A DNA stretch of 45,193 bases, taken from assembly GCF_002154575.1 (NCBI RefSeq), contig NZ_MUBA01000211.1:1-45193 (forward strand). The letters are read 5' to 3'. The position numbers and the translations under genes were made by a program. The DNA is from Streptomyces bobili (lineage in GTDB: Bacteria; Actinomycetota; Actinomycetes; Streptomycetales; Streptomycetaceae). Below are positions 8,653 through 17,366 of this stretch, piece by piece; position 1 is the first letter of the stretch, and each line of letters opens with the position of its first letter. Under the pieces are notes generated by a model. It was not told the origin of the DNA. It saw only the letters and a program-made list of their open reading frames with translations, and made no database searches.

Positions 8653-8844
8653 GGGGACCTGGTGGTTGACGAGGCGGGCGGCCTGGCCCCGTCCGACGGC
8701 ACGGTCGCCGCGCACATCACCGCCCCCGCGCTGACCTTCCCCGACTGGGGCACACAGCGCTCCTCCTGGCGCGACAGCGAGGTGACGGTCACCGGCGACA
8801 CCGAACTCGCCGCCCGCTTCCTCGACACCGTCAACGTCATCTGA
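8653..8844 (+). pseudogene. Unidentified C-terminal gene fragment
   Basis: The frame ending in TGA at 8842-8844 gives ALTFPDWGTQRSSWRDSEVT and ELAARFLDTVNVI, which reads like a real protein end. It has no believable start, since it begins at the same G tract where the opposite-strand fragment ends. The family is not recognised. Confidence 0.3.
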
Positions 8845-9092
8845 CGGGCCGTGATCACGGTGTACGGCGCCTTCGCGGACTTGGCGGTGTTCAGCAGCGC
8901 CGTGCTCGGGGTCGGCCAGCGGGACTCGCCGATGCAGGATCGCCGCCGCGGGGTGCGTGAGCGGGCGGCCGCTCCGGTGGCCTGGTCAGCGCCACCCCGG
9001 TGGCGGGAAACCTGATGGACGAAACGTCATGAGCGTTCCGCGCGGGCAGGCGTTTCCCACGGCCTGCCCGCGGCACCGGCCACCAGCCCGGT
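8845..9092. other. Gene-free stretch
   Basis: I see no supportable gene, RNA or repeat in these 248 bases. Short open frames exist on both strands but lack start signals and family likeness. It continues the decayed patch that begins near 7865. Confidence 0.5.
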
Positions 9093-9494
9093 TCACCTGA
9101 TCTCGGTCGCCTGGGACCACACGACCTGCCACCTGCCCTCGAGGCACTCGTAGGTGTCGGTGTGCCAGTAGCGGGTGCTGGGCACCCGATGGCCGCCGAA
9201 GACCACTTCGAGCACGGCCTGGTAGCGGATGACAGCGGCGTTCCCCCGGACGCGGACGGCGATGGGGCCGGGCTCCCAGGCGACGTAGTCGATGTGGCCG
9301 CTGCTGACGGCTCCCAGGTACTCGTCCTTGGTGAGGAGCGCGCCGACGGGGGTGACGAGCTGGAAGTCCGATGCGTGCAGCTCGGACGCCTCGACGACAT
9401 CAGCCGCGACAAGTGCCCGGAGCCGGGCCCGCTCCACCTCGCGGATCCGTTCGGCGACCGCGCGGTCGGCGGCGGTCTCGACTGTCTGTGCCAT
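9093..9494 (-). CDS. SnoaL-like (NTF2-fold) protein
   Basis: The ATG at 9494 is chosen because AGGAG lies eight bases upstream; the longer frame above it has no start signal. The 133-residue product fits the DUF4440/SnoaL-like group: an N-terminal helix (AVAERIREVERARLRALVAAD), then LHASDFQLVTPVGALLTKDEYLG, and a closing strand YECLEGRWQVVWSQATEI. Proteins of this cone-shaped fold act as small-molecule isomerases, hydrolases or ligand binders, and no catalytic residues can be named with confidence. It is divergent from a TetR gene with an operator between them, so it is probably the regulated target. Confidence 0.85.
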   Translation of the reverse strand: MAQTVETAADRAVAERIREVERARLRALVAADVVEASELHASDFQLVTPVGALLTKDEYLGAVSSGHIDYVAWEPGPIAVRVRGNAAVIRYQAVLEVVFGGHRVPSTRYWHTDTYECLEGRWQVVWSQATEIR

Positions 9495-9613
9495 GAAGTT
9501 CACTCCTGGTCCTGCGGACGGGCGAGCCTCCAGCCGGACAGGGACGGGGGAAGGGGGCGCCTGCGCGCCCGTGCCATCCCGCATCTGCTCTGCTTGACAA
9601 AATGTCGCAGACT

Positions 9614-9644
9614 GTCTAGTTGGACTCTATGAGTCCAGGAGACT
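9614..9644. promoter_or_regulatory. Inverted-repeat operator between SnoaL and TetR genes
   Basis: TGGACTC-TAT-GAGTCCA (9621-9637) is a perfect inverted repeat, flanked by weaker outer arms GTCT (9614-9617) and AGAC. A TTGACA-like hexamer lies at 9594-9599. The site ends about a dozen bases before the tetR start, where repressor binding would block both genes. Confidence 0.65.
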
Positions 9645-9655
9645 AGCGTATCGGT

Positions 9656-10249
9656 ATGCCAGATGACCGAGCCGGGCACATCCTCGACAGCGCTCTGACC
9701 GTTTTCCGTCAGTACGGGTACGCCAAGACCACCATGCAGGACATCGCCCGCGCCGCCGGAATGTCCCGGGCCGCGCTCTACCTGCATTTCGCCGGCAAGG
9801 AAGAACTCTTCCGCGCGGGATCCCGAAGGGCCCACTCCCGTGCCCTGGGACTCGTGGACGCCTCCCTCGCCGAGAAGGGTGACGTGCTGTCCAGAATCGA
9901 CACCGCCATGGCCGCCTACTTCACGGAGCTGACGGCCCAGATCTCGTCGAGCGCCCACGGCGGAGAACTCTTCGACGCCACTCACACCATCACCGAGGAC
10001 GTCGTCGGCGAAGCCCGGACCGCCCTGGTCACCCGGCTGACGTCCGCGCTGGAGGAGGCCGCCGAAGAGGGGGAAGTACGGTTCGCCGCCGTCGACACCA
10101 CCCCCGAGGAACTCGCGCTTCTTCTCCTCGCCGTCATGGACGGACTGAAGAACACGAGCGCGAACCCGGCGGTCCGGCACGAGCGGAAAACGCTCTTCCT
10201 GCGCCTGATGCGCGCGGCGCTCACCTCACCCGCCGAGACCGGCGGCTGA
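9656..10249 (+). CDS. TetR-family transcriptional regulator
   Basis: This 197-residue protein opens with a textbook TetR DNA-binding domain: ILDSALTVFRQYGYAKTTM, then IARAAGMSRAALYLHFAGKEEL (helix-turn-helix, residues about 8-52). The remaining helical domain ends with ELALLLLAVMDGLKNTS. It starts at 9656, 12 bases after a strong inverted repeat that it probably binds. The divergent SnoaL-like gene is the most likely partner in the regulon. The inducer is unknown. Confidence 0.9.
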   Translation: MPDDRAGHILDSALTVFRQYGYAKTTMQDIARAAGMSRAALYLHFAGKEELFRAGSRRAHSRALGLVDASLAEKGDVLSRIDTAMAAYFTELTAQISSSAHGGELFDATHTITEDVVGEARTALVTRLTSALEEAAEEGEVRFAAVDTTPEELALLLLAVMDGLKNTSANPAVRHERKTLFLRLMRAALTSPAETGG

Positions 10250-10383
10250 CCCTGCGCTACGCGCCCCCGACCGCCCCTTCCGTGTCCGCGGACGCGTGCC
10301 GGATCCCCGCGCGCGCCCGTACGCCGTCTTCAGCCGGTCGCTGTACCGCCTCCGAACCGGGCGTCTCGGGGGCCGGACGTCGG

Positions 10384-11076
10384 TCAGCGTTCCGTCCGGG
10401 GTGCGGTGGACGGCCTCGACGGGTGGACGAGGCGGTTCTCGTAGGCGAAGATCACGGCCTGGATCCGGTCGCGGAGTTCGAGCTTGTGCAGGATGCGCCC
10501 CAGATGGGACTTCACGGTCGCCTCCGCGAGGTACAGGGTGGCCGCGATCTCGGTGTTGGACCGGCCGCGGCCCACCTGGACGAGCACCTCGCGCTCACGG
10601 GCGCTGAGCCGGCTCAGCCGCTCGTCACGGTCGGCGCCGCTGCCGTCGGGGATGTGCGGGCGGAAGTTCTCCAGCAGGCGGCGGGTGATGCGCGGGGACA
10701 CCACCGCGTCGCCCGCGGCCACACTGCGTATCGCGGTGAGCAACTCCTCGGGCCTGGTGTTCTTCAGCAGGAAGCCCGAGGCTCCGGCGTTGAGTCCGGC
10801 GAAGGCGTATTCATCCAGGTCGAAGGTGGTGAGGATGAGCACTCTGCTCTGCGGGGAGATCCGGATGACCTGCCGGGTCGCCTCGATCCCGTCCGTGCCG
10901 GGCATCCGGACGTCCATGAGGACGACATCGGGGCGCAGCTCCCGGGCGAGGCGTACGGCCTGGACGCCGTCCGCGGCTTCGCCGACCGGTGCCATGTCGG
11001 GCTGGGCCTCCATGATGGTGCTGAAGGCCATACGGAGCAGTCCTTCGTCGTCGGCGATCAGGATGCGGATCGTCAT
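10384..11076 (-). CDS. NarL/FixJ-type response regulator
   Basis: The ATG at 11076 overlaps the kinase stop by four bases (ATGA), so the pair is translationally coupled. The 230-residue protein has a receiver domain (acidic pair in IADDE, phospho-acceptor Asp in VVLMDVRMPG at about residue 54, switch Thr in ILTTFD, Lys in GFLLKN) and a LuxR-type helix-turn-helix at about 160-215 (LSAREREVLVQVGRGRSN and EATVKSHLGRILHKL). It should be phosphorylated by the HisKA_3 kinase encoded immediately upstream, but that gene is frameshifted. Three inverted repeats at 12532-12613 are candidate binding sites. Confidence 0.93.
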   Translation of the reverse strand: MTIRILIADDEGLLRMAFSTIMEAQPDMAPVGEAADGVQAVRLARELRPDVVLMDVRMPGTDGIEATRQVIRISPQSRVLILTTFDLDEYAFAGLNAGASGFLLKNTRPEELLTAIRSVAAGDAVVSPRITRRLLENFRPHIPDGSGADRDERLSRLSAREREVLVQVGRGRSNTEIAATLYLAEATVKSHLGRILHKLELRDRIQAVIFAYENRLVHPSRPSTAPRTER

Positions 11077-12364
11077 GCGGACACCGCCTCGCCGCTGTCG
11101 AGGAAGAGGCGGGTGCGGACTCGCCAGCCGCCGCCCGGAAGCGGTCCGGCCTCCAACGTCCCCCCGTAGGCGGCCGAGCGCTCGCGCATGCCGGGAATGC
11201 CGTGGCCGGACGCGGTGGCGCCGGGAAGTGGCGGGCGGGGGCCGCTGTCGGTGACGTCCACGGTGACGGTGTCGGCCGAGCACCGTATCCGGACCTTCGC
11301 GGGTGTGCCGGCGGGTGTGTGCTTGAAGGTGTTGGTCAAGGCTTCCTGTACCAGGCGGTAGACGGTCAGTTGCGCGCTGGCGGGTATGTGGGTGTGGCTT
11401 CCCTGGACCTCGACGCGGGTCGGCAGCCCGGCGGCGCACATCTGGTCGGCGAGGGTCTCCAGTTGGGCGATGCCGGGCAGCGGGTGGCGCTCCGCGTCCG
11501 GTTCGCCGGTCCGCAGGACGCCCAACGAGCGGCGCATGTCGGTCAGCGCCTGCCGGCCGTCTCGGAGGTCCGGAGCATGGCGGTGGTGGCCTTGTCGGGT
11601 GACCGGTGCTGCGCGTAGACGGCGGCGTCGGTGAGCGCGACCATGACGGACAGGTTGTGGGTGACGATGTCGTGCATCTCCCGGGTGATGCGTGTCCTCT
11701 CCTCGGCGACGGCCAGGCGCGCCTGCTGGTCCTGTTGTTGCTCCAGGCGTGCGGCCCGTTCCTCCAGGGCCGCGAGGTAGGCGCGCGTGGTCCGCACGTT
11801 CACACCCAGGACCGCGGCGGCGACGACCATCGCGGTCATCGCGACGAACGGGGTGAGGAACGCTCCTTCCGTGGCCCACCGCAGGCAGGCCAGCAGAGCC
11901 CCGACCTCCACGATGGCACCGGCCACGAGCGCGCCGCGCCGGCCCGAGTGAGCCGCCGCCGTGTAGAGAGCCACCAGCAGGGCGACGTCCGCCGGCAGGG
12001 GGACGTCCGTCAGCCACTGGACGAAGGCCGCGGCCGCCACGGCGCCGAACACCGTGAGCGGGGCCCGGCGCCGCCACACCAGCGGCAGCGCGAGGGCGGC
12101 GGTGAGGGCCACGGCCACCACGAGGTCCCCCGGCGCGCCCGTGGTCATGACGTTGAGCAGGAGCAGCGCCGGCAACAGCGAGTCCCCCACCACGGGCGGC
12201 AGCCGAAGACCCCAGCGCCGGGCGGCTCTCACCGGTCGCGCCGCTCGCGGGGAGGAGGCCAGGTCGGCGTACCCCGTCAGCCGTACGGCTGTCCTCACCC
12301 GCCGCACGCGGTACCGGCGGCGCGGCGGGCGGGCGTTGCCGGGCTCCGGGGCCGCCTCGGTCAT
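11073..12364 (-). pseudogene. HisKA_3 sensor histidine kinase, interrupted by a frameshift
   Basis: The first frame (start ATG 12364) encodes an N-terminal membrane domain with several hydrophobic helices, a coiled coil (LEERAARLEQQQDQQARLAV) and the phosphorylation box REMHDIVTHNLSVMV, then stops at 11543-11545 soon after MLRTSET. A second frame picks up from about 11560 with GRQALTDMRRSLGVL and carries the HATPase domain (LVQEALTNTFKH N box, then VTDSGPRP and GHGIPGMRERSAAYGG) to 11073. The two join smoothly if one G is added near 11560. This is either a real one-base loss or a sequencing error. If real, the kinase is dead and the response regulator lacks its partner. Confidence 0.85.
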
Positions 12365-12531
12365 CACACGCCCCTGTCGATCGACGTCATGGTGGCCCCG
12401 TCACGGTAGGCCGCCGGGCCCGCGAAGCACATGAGCCCACCGTCTGATGGCAGCGTGCCGGGGTACGACCGCAGGAGGAGTCCCGCTGCTTCCACGGTCG
12501 CAGAGCGGGCGTCGGTCCGGCGTGCCTGATG

Positions 12532-12613
12532 GCGACTCAGGTCGCACGGGAGACATGCCGGGACGCGACTGCGGCCGTACGTCCGACCTACCTCGGGCCG
12601 CGACTGCGGTCGC
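12532..12613. promoter_or_regulatory. Three inverted repeats GCGAC-N4-GTCGC between kinase and hydrolase genes
   Basis: Sites at 12532-12545 (GCGACTCAGGTCGC, perfect arms), 12575-12588 (GCGACTGCGGCCGT, decayed right arm) and 12600-12613 (GCGACTGCGGTCGC, perfect arms) lie in the divergent intergenic region. Repeated inverted pentamers with a short spacer fit a dimeric NarL-type regulator, so the adjacent response regulator is the leading candidate. Confidence 0.55.
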
Positions 12614-12671
12614 ATGCGAGGGCCACCGGGGGCCGATGTGGCCTCGCGTGCCCCGCCCGGAGGATGGCGGC

Positions 12672-14126
12672 GTGAACGAGATCATCGCGGGGCTGTACAT
12701 GTCCCCTCCGGAACTGCTTGCCCTGCTGGGTGCCGTCGCGCTGGTGGTGGCGCGCTGGCTTCCCCCCGCTGCACGCCCACGCGTCACGATCGCGGCGGGG
12801 GCGGCTCTCCTGCTGTCCGCGATCGTGCTGAGTGTGGTGGGGATCCGCTGGCAGGTGCTGCCGGTACTGGCAGGCGCCGCCGTCGCGTTGCCGTTCACCC
12901 TCTCTCCCCTGTTGCGACGCCGCACCGGCCGGCCGGTGCGGCGGACCCGATGGTGGTCGGCGTTGCCGGGCTCGGTGGCCTGCGCCGGCCTGATCGCCAC
13001 GGGCCCGGTGGCCGCCTGGGCTTTCCCCGTACCGGTGTTCCCGGAGCCGTCGGGCCGTTTCGCGGTCGGCACCCGGGTGGTGCAGTGGACCGACCCGCGC
13101 CGTGCCGAGACCTTCACCGCCGATCCGCGCGACCGGCGCACGGTCGTGGTCCAGCTCTGGTATCCCGCGGGGAAGAGCCCCGCGGGCACGCGGCGGGCCC
13201 GGTATCTCGGACGCACGGAGCACGAGGCGCGCACCGTTTCCGACGCCCTCGCCCGCGGGGTGGGCCTGCCCGGCTTCCTGGTCGACGGCGTCGCGCGGGC
13301 CCACACCCATGCGGTCGTCGACGCCCCGGTGGCCGGCGGGGGCGGACGGTTCCCGGTCGTGCTGTTCTCTCCCGGATCGGGCGGAGTGCGCACCCAGAAC
13401 ACCGCCTGGGCGGAGGAACTGGCCAGCCACGGCTATCTGGTCGCCGCCCTCGACCACCCCTACGACTCCGCCGCCGTCGTTCTCACCGACGGCCGAACGA
13501 TTCGCTCCAGGACCGCCTCCACCGGCGACCGGGACAAGGACACCGCGCTGTCGGCGGGCTGGACGGCCGTTCGGGCGGCCGACCTCGGCTTCGTCCTCAC
13601 GCAGTTGGACCGTCTGGGCCGAGGTGAGATCGCCGGCCCGCTGACCGGACGCCTGGACACCGGTCGGGTCGCGGTCGCCGGCCACTCCATGGGTGGCGCC
13701 GCCGCCCTGCAAGCAGCCCGGCGGGACCGCCGGTTCGACGCCGTCATGGATCTGGACGGCTACCCCCACGGCCCCACGACGCCCTCCCTCCACCAGCCGA
13801 CGCTCGCGCTCACCCAGGCCATCACCCCCGAAACCGACCCACGCTACCTGCCCCGCCTCACCGAGGCCCTCGAGCTGAACACCGCGACGAGCTACCGGCT
13901 CACCGTCCCCGGCGCCGCACACCTCACCTTCATGGACGGCCCCCTGTACCTGCCGCCCGTGCCGTCCGTGGTGGGCTCGCTGGGCCGCACCGAGAGCCCG
14001 CGTGTCGTCGCCGCGACCACACTCGCCTTCCTGGACACCACCCTGCGGCACGAACCCGGTGACCTGGCAGACGTTCTGTCGGCGTACGGGGACCTCAGCG
14101 TCCAGCACCCGGGCGACAGGGGCTGA
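12672..14126 (+). CDS. Membrane-anchored alpha/beta hydrolase, PAF-acetylhydrolase-like
   Basis: The GTG at 12672 follows GGAGG at an eight-base spacing and gives 484 residues. The first 120 residues hold about four hydrophobic segments (LLALLGAVALVVARWL, AAGAALLLSAIVLSVV, LPVLAGAAVALPFTLS, and a fourth ending in PVAAWAF). The rest is an alpha/beta hydrolase: VVQLWYPAGKSP, an oxyanion-region VVLFSPGSGG, the nucleophile elbow GHSMGG, an Asp in VMDLDGYPHG and a His in PGAAHLTFMD. This order matches PAF-acetylhydrolase-like lipases. The enzyme probably cleaves a short-chain ester or lipid at the outer membrane face. The three inverted repeats upstream suggest control by the neighbouring two-component system. 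Confidence 0.85.
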   Translation: MNEIIAGLYMSPPELLALLGAVALVVARWLPPAARPRVTIAAGAALLLSAIVLSVVGIRWQVLPVLAGAAVALPFTLSPLLRRRTGRPVRRTRWWSALPGSVACAGLIATGPVAAWAFPVPVFPEPSGRFAVGTRVVQWTDPRRAETFTADPRDRRTVVVQLWYPAGKSPAGTRRARYLGRTEHEARTVSDALARGVGLPGFLVDGVARAHTHAVVDAPVAGGGGRFPVVLFSPGSGGVRTQNTAWAEELASHGYLVAALDHPYDSAAVVLTDGRTIRSRTASTGDRDKDTALSAGWTAVRAADLGFVLTQLDRLGRGEIAGPLTGRLDTGRVAVAGHSMGGAAALQAARRDRRFDAVMDLDGYPHGPTTPSLHQPTLALTQAITPETDPRYLPRLTEALELNTATSYRLTVPGAAHLTFMDGPLYLPPVPSVVGSLGRTESPRVVAATTLAFLDTTLRHEPGDLADVLSAYGDLSVQHPGDRG

Positions 14127-14174
14127 CCAGTTGTGCCGTGACCGCTGTCGCGGCCGGGGGAACTCGTCACAGAC

Positions 14175-14440
14175 GCGACCTTCATGACCGGGAGGGCAGC
14201 CGCTCGTCCGGAAACAAAGCCAGGACCACGACGCCGGACACCGATGCGCACCCGGCGGTCGTCGTCCCGGCCCAGGAAGCCGTGGGCGACCAGTTCGCCG
14301 ACGAGCCGGGAGGCCGTTGCCACGTGCAGCCCCGTGCGGCGCGCGATCTGGGAGACCGTCAGCACCGGTTCGTCCTGGCTGAACGCCTCCAGGATGCGAG
14401 CGGCACGGGAGAGGACCGACTCCTGGTGGGGCGCCTTCAC
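14175..14440 (-). pseudogene. IclR-family regulator, N-terminal remnant
   Basis: A GTG at 14440, four bases after the upstream LysR stop, opens with SVLSRAARILEAFSQDEPVL, then IARRTGLHVATASRLVGELVAHGFL, the winged helix-turn-helix of IclR proteins. After RRVRIGV (about residue 68) the effector-binding domain of roughly 170 residues is missing: only an R-A-A-A-L-P-x-M trace follows, and the frame then runs on into the reverse complement of the hydrolase gene. The remnant probably cannot bind an effector, and may not fold. Confidence 0.65.
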
Positions 14441-14444
14441 CGTG

Positions 14445-15362
14445 TCACTCCTCGTCCGCGCGGGGCAGTCGTGCCCCGACGCGGGCGGCTGTCTCGCGCA
14501 GCCAGATGTGGGCCGCGTCGTGGGTGTGGACCGGGTGCCACCAGAGCGCCTCGCGCAGGGGTACCGCCTCGTACGGCGGCTCCACCACGCGTACGGCGGA
14601 GAGTGGCGCGAGGAGCCGGGCGAGGCGGGCCTGGACGAGGGCGATGCGGCGGGTGCCGGCGACCAGGAGCGGCAGAAGCTGGAAGCTGTCCACGGACACC
14701 TCGACGCGTGGCTCGATGCCGAGCATGCCGAGCTGGCGTACGGCCGGGGCGTCGTAGGTGCGCTGGTAGGTGACCCAGGGCAGCCGGGCCAGATCCTGGC
14801 GGGTGAGCCGGCCGTCGACGCTGGGGTGGTCGTCGGCGACGACGAAGACCCAGCGGTCGTCGTAGAGGTCGGTGGCGGGGAAGTCGCTGATGACGCCGTG
14901 CGGCATGAGGAGGCCGTCGGTGGCGCTGAGCAGGGTGGCCGTGTCGTCGACGACGGTGGTGGGGGTCTGGGCGAACCGGAGCCGGATGCCGGGGGCTTCC
15001 TCGTGGATCACGCGGGCCAGTTCCGCGCCGAAGACGGAGACGGCGTAGTCGGACGCGATCAGTTTGAACTCGCGGCTCTCGCGGGCGGGGTCGAAGTCGG
15101 CCTGGCTGGCGAAGAGGCGTTCCAGCACGTCGTAGGCGGTGGAGGTGCGGTCCAGGAGTACCTGGCCGAGGGCGGTCAGTTCATAGTGGCCGCCGACCCG
15201 GGCGAGGAGGTCGTCGTCGAAGTGGCGGCGCAGCCGGGCCAGGGCGGCGCTCATCGCGGGCTGGCTGAGCCCGACACGCTGCCCGGCCCGGGTGACGTTC
15301 CGCTCTTCGAGCAGGGCACGCAGGGCGACGACGAGGTTGAGGTCGAGGCGGGCTAGGTTCAC
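14445..15362 (-). CDS. LysR-family regulator (NodD-like subgroup)
   Basis: The start is taken as the GTG at 15362, eight bases after GAGGGAAG, giving 305 residues; the upstream extension of the frame has no family likeness. Residues 1-65 are the LysR helix-turn-helix (LARLDLNLVVALRALLEERN, AGQRVGLSQPAMSAALARLR, then DDLLARVGGHYELTALG). The effector domain has the NodD/NahR-like phrase RESREFKLIASDYAVSVFG. The product is a tetrameric activator or repressor, but the target is not obvious: the downstream neighbour is a truncated IclR gene and the upstream neighbour points the same way. Confidence 0.9.
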   Translation of the reverse strand: MNLARLDLNLVVALRALLEERNVTRAGQRVGLSQPAMSAALARLRRHFDDDLLARVGGHYELTALGQVLLDRTSTAYDVLERLFASQADFDPARESREFKLIASDYAVSVFGAELARVIHEEAPGIRLRFAQTPTTVVDDTATLLSATDGLLMPHGVISDFPATDLYDDRWVFVVADDHPSVDGRLTRQDLARLPWVTYQRTYDAPAVRQLGMLGIEPRVEVSVDSFQLLPLLVAGTRRIALVQARLARLLAPLSAVRVVEPPYEAVPLREALWWHPVHTHDAAHIWLRETAARVGARLPRADEE

Positions 15363-15545
15363 GGGTCTTCCCTCTGCAGTGGGGCATTGACCAGAAAGAA
15401 TAAGTATGGTGGATGCCGATCGACCAGGAAATCGCTTCCCCTGATCGCTTGGCTCGGGTCCACATCGGTCCCAGCCCGGCCAGGAGGCCATGCTGAAGCT
15501 CATGGCATCTCCGCTTCATGTTCTGGCGGCAGGAGTGCTCTCGCG

Positions 15546-16235
15546 CTACACCCCCAGGTACACCGGATACCCAAGATCGGAACCGGACAGAAGGTCGAAC
15601 GCGCGCTCGGCCAGTTCGCTGGAACCGACAGTCACCGTCAGGTCGCCCGACTGGACTGCGTCGACCGCCCGGATGCGGCCGAAGACCACAGCGAGGAACA
15701 TCCGCAACCGGCAGGTCACCGCAAGGTCGGGGCGAACCGGCGCCGGACCGCTCTTGGTCCGCATTCGGCCCTCGGCGATCTCCAAATGAAACGTCTCCGT
15801 GCCCACGTGCAGCTCGTAGATCTCCTTGAGGCCGACGAGCTTCTCCGGCGGGGCGAAGGTGGAAACGCTGAGGGCGATCAGATCCGCGCGGGTGGTCTCC
15901 GGATCGATTTCCGCCGACGGCGGGAGTCCGAGGCCCCACCGTCCGAGCTCGATGAGCGGGGCACGGAGCCCCTCGCCTCGCTCGGTGAGTTCATAGACAG
16001 CCACACCCGCGGGAGGCGGAAGCGTGCCCCGGCGAACGACCCCCGCGGCCTCGAGGCCGCGAAGGCGGGAAGTCAGGCGGTTCGGTCCGATGGCCGGAAG
16101 TACGTCGAGGAGGTCCTTGAATCGCTTGGGCCCGAGGCACAGCTCGCGCACGATCAACATCGTCCAACGCTCACCGAGAAGGTCCATGGAGCGGGCGAGC
16201 GGACACATCTGGCCGTATGTTCTCCCGGTTGCCAT
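15546..16235 (-). CDS. HxlR-type winged-helix regulator with C-terminal SCP2-like domain
   Basis: I prefer the ATG at 16235 (229 residues); a GTG seven codons upstream is possible. The N-terminal half is an HxlR DNA-binding domain: CPLARSMDLLGERWTMLIVREL, FKDLLDVLPAIGPNRLTSRLRGLE and a wing with VYELTERGEGL. Residues about 110-229 (HVGTETFHLEIAEGRMRTKSG, then DLAVTCRLRMFLAVVFGR) resemble the sterol-carrier-like domain often fused to HxlR regulators, which likely binds a hydrophobic ligand. No divergent partner is close enough to name a target. Confidence 0.88.
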   Translation of the reverse strand: MATGRTYGQMCPLARSMDLLGERWTMLIVRELCLGPKRFKDLLDVLPAIGPNRLTSRLRGLEAAGVVRRGTLPPPAGVAVYELTERGEGLRAPLIELGRWGLGLPPSAEIDPETTRADLIALSVSTFAPPEKLVGLKEIYELHVGTETFHLEIAEGRMRTKSGPAPVRPDLAVTCRLRMFLAVVFGRIRAVDAVQSGDLTVTVGSSELAERAFDLLSGSDLGYPVYLGV

Positions 16236-16380
16236 GAATCCACTGTACGACTGCACAACTTCTCGCTATACGTTTTGTGCACTCCATGCGGATGCCCCCA
16301 GAACCGGATCCAGCCGACCGCGAACTGACAGTGCACCTGAACGCTCGCCGGCGCCGGACAGCGCACCGTCAGCCTGGTCA

Positions 16381-17340
16381 CTAGTGCGGGAAGCGGCGTG
16401 GCGGTCGAGTCACCACGGACTCGCGGAACTCGGTTATCCGGGAGTGGACTTGGCGCATCAGGTGGGTGTCCTCGATCCGGTCCAGATAGAGGCAGCGGGC
16501 CGCCAGGCCCGGGAGGTCGAAAGCGAAGTACAGCGCCATCAGCGGGTTCACGAACAACTCGCTGTTCCGGGTGCGGTCAGTGAACCGGACATCACCGAAC
16601 GAGCCGCGCACGGCTGCCGCGATGGAACCGTTCACGATGCTGGGGCGCTCAGAGGTGTGGTCCTGAGCGTGTGCCACCGCGTCAAGATAGAGAGCGCCCT
16701 CCCGGGTGGCACGCGGTATCGAGAACGCGCCGAGGTACGCCCCTGCACGCTCCAGCGCGGCGATGCTCTCCAGCACCTGCACGTGGTTCACGCCGTGATA
16801 GGCGTCCACACCGAAGCCGACCGACACGACGAGCCGCGTCGCTATGCCGTCCAGGGCAGCGAGCGCGGCGACGCTGGTCAGGTCCTCCTCGGGCGTACCG
16901 AGTCCTGCTTCGTCGCCGCGCATCAGAATGTCCGTGCCCCCGTCGACCAGCACCACGGCATCGACGCCGTGCAGTTCGATCAGTGCCTGGTAGGCGGCGC
17001 GCAGAGGGCGCACTCCCGTCTGGGGGAAGGCGTACACGGTGCACGGATAGCCGTGCACGCGCAGCCACTGGGCGAGGGTCCGCTCGGGGAAGTAGCTCTG
17101 GTGGGGTGCGGAGTCGGGGGTGACGGCGGCCACGTCGGGGGCGACCCAGTCGTCGATCGGCAGGCCGGCGAGTGCACTGAAGGAGAGGTTCGCGAGATAC
17201 ACCTGCTTGCCCTGATGGAGGAGGGAGAGGGCCAACGGCAGGCCGGAGTAGATGTCGAAGCCGCCACCCGCGCCCGCGACGAGGATCCGTTCGGCATCGG
17301 CGAGGCGGGCGAAGAGCGGGTTGGAGTGGAGGGACGTCAT
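16381..17340 (-). CDS. DUF1152-family protein
   Basis: The ATG at 17340 gives 319 residues starting MTSLHSNPLFARLADAERIL; another ATG three codons upstream (17349) is equally weak in start signals. The protein has a nucleotide-loop-like VAGAGGGFDIYSGLPLA at about residues 21-37, an acidic VVLVDGGTDILMRGDE, and matches the DUF1152 family from streptomycetes and archaea. The biochemical role is unknown. A 20-bp tandem duplication lies just upstream. Confidence 0.8.
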   Translation of the reverse strand: MTSLHSNPLFARLADAERILVAGAGGGFDIYSGLPLALSLLHQGKQVYLANLSFSALAGLPIDDWVAPDVAAVTPDSAPHQSYFPERTLAQWLRVHGYPCTVYAFPQTGVRPLRAAYQALIELHGVDAVVLVDGGTDILMRGDEAGLGTPEEDLTSVAALAALDGIATRLVVSVGFGVDAYHGVNHVQVLESIAALERAGAYLGAFSIPRATREGALYLDAVAHAQDHTSERPSIVNGSIAAAVRGSFGDVRFTDRTRNSELFVNPLMALYFAFDLPGLAARCLYLDRIEDTHLMRQVHSRITEFRESVVTRPPRRFPH

Positions 17341-17366
17341 GACGATCATTGTCCGGGGACCGGCCC

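Noticed and set aside
12588..14108. A 506-codon minus-strand frame opposite the alpha/beta hydrolase
   Set aside because: It has no family likeness, and the plus strand carries a complete hydrolase with GHSMGG and a good start site.
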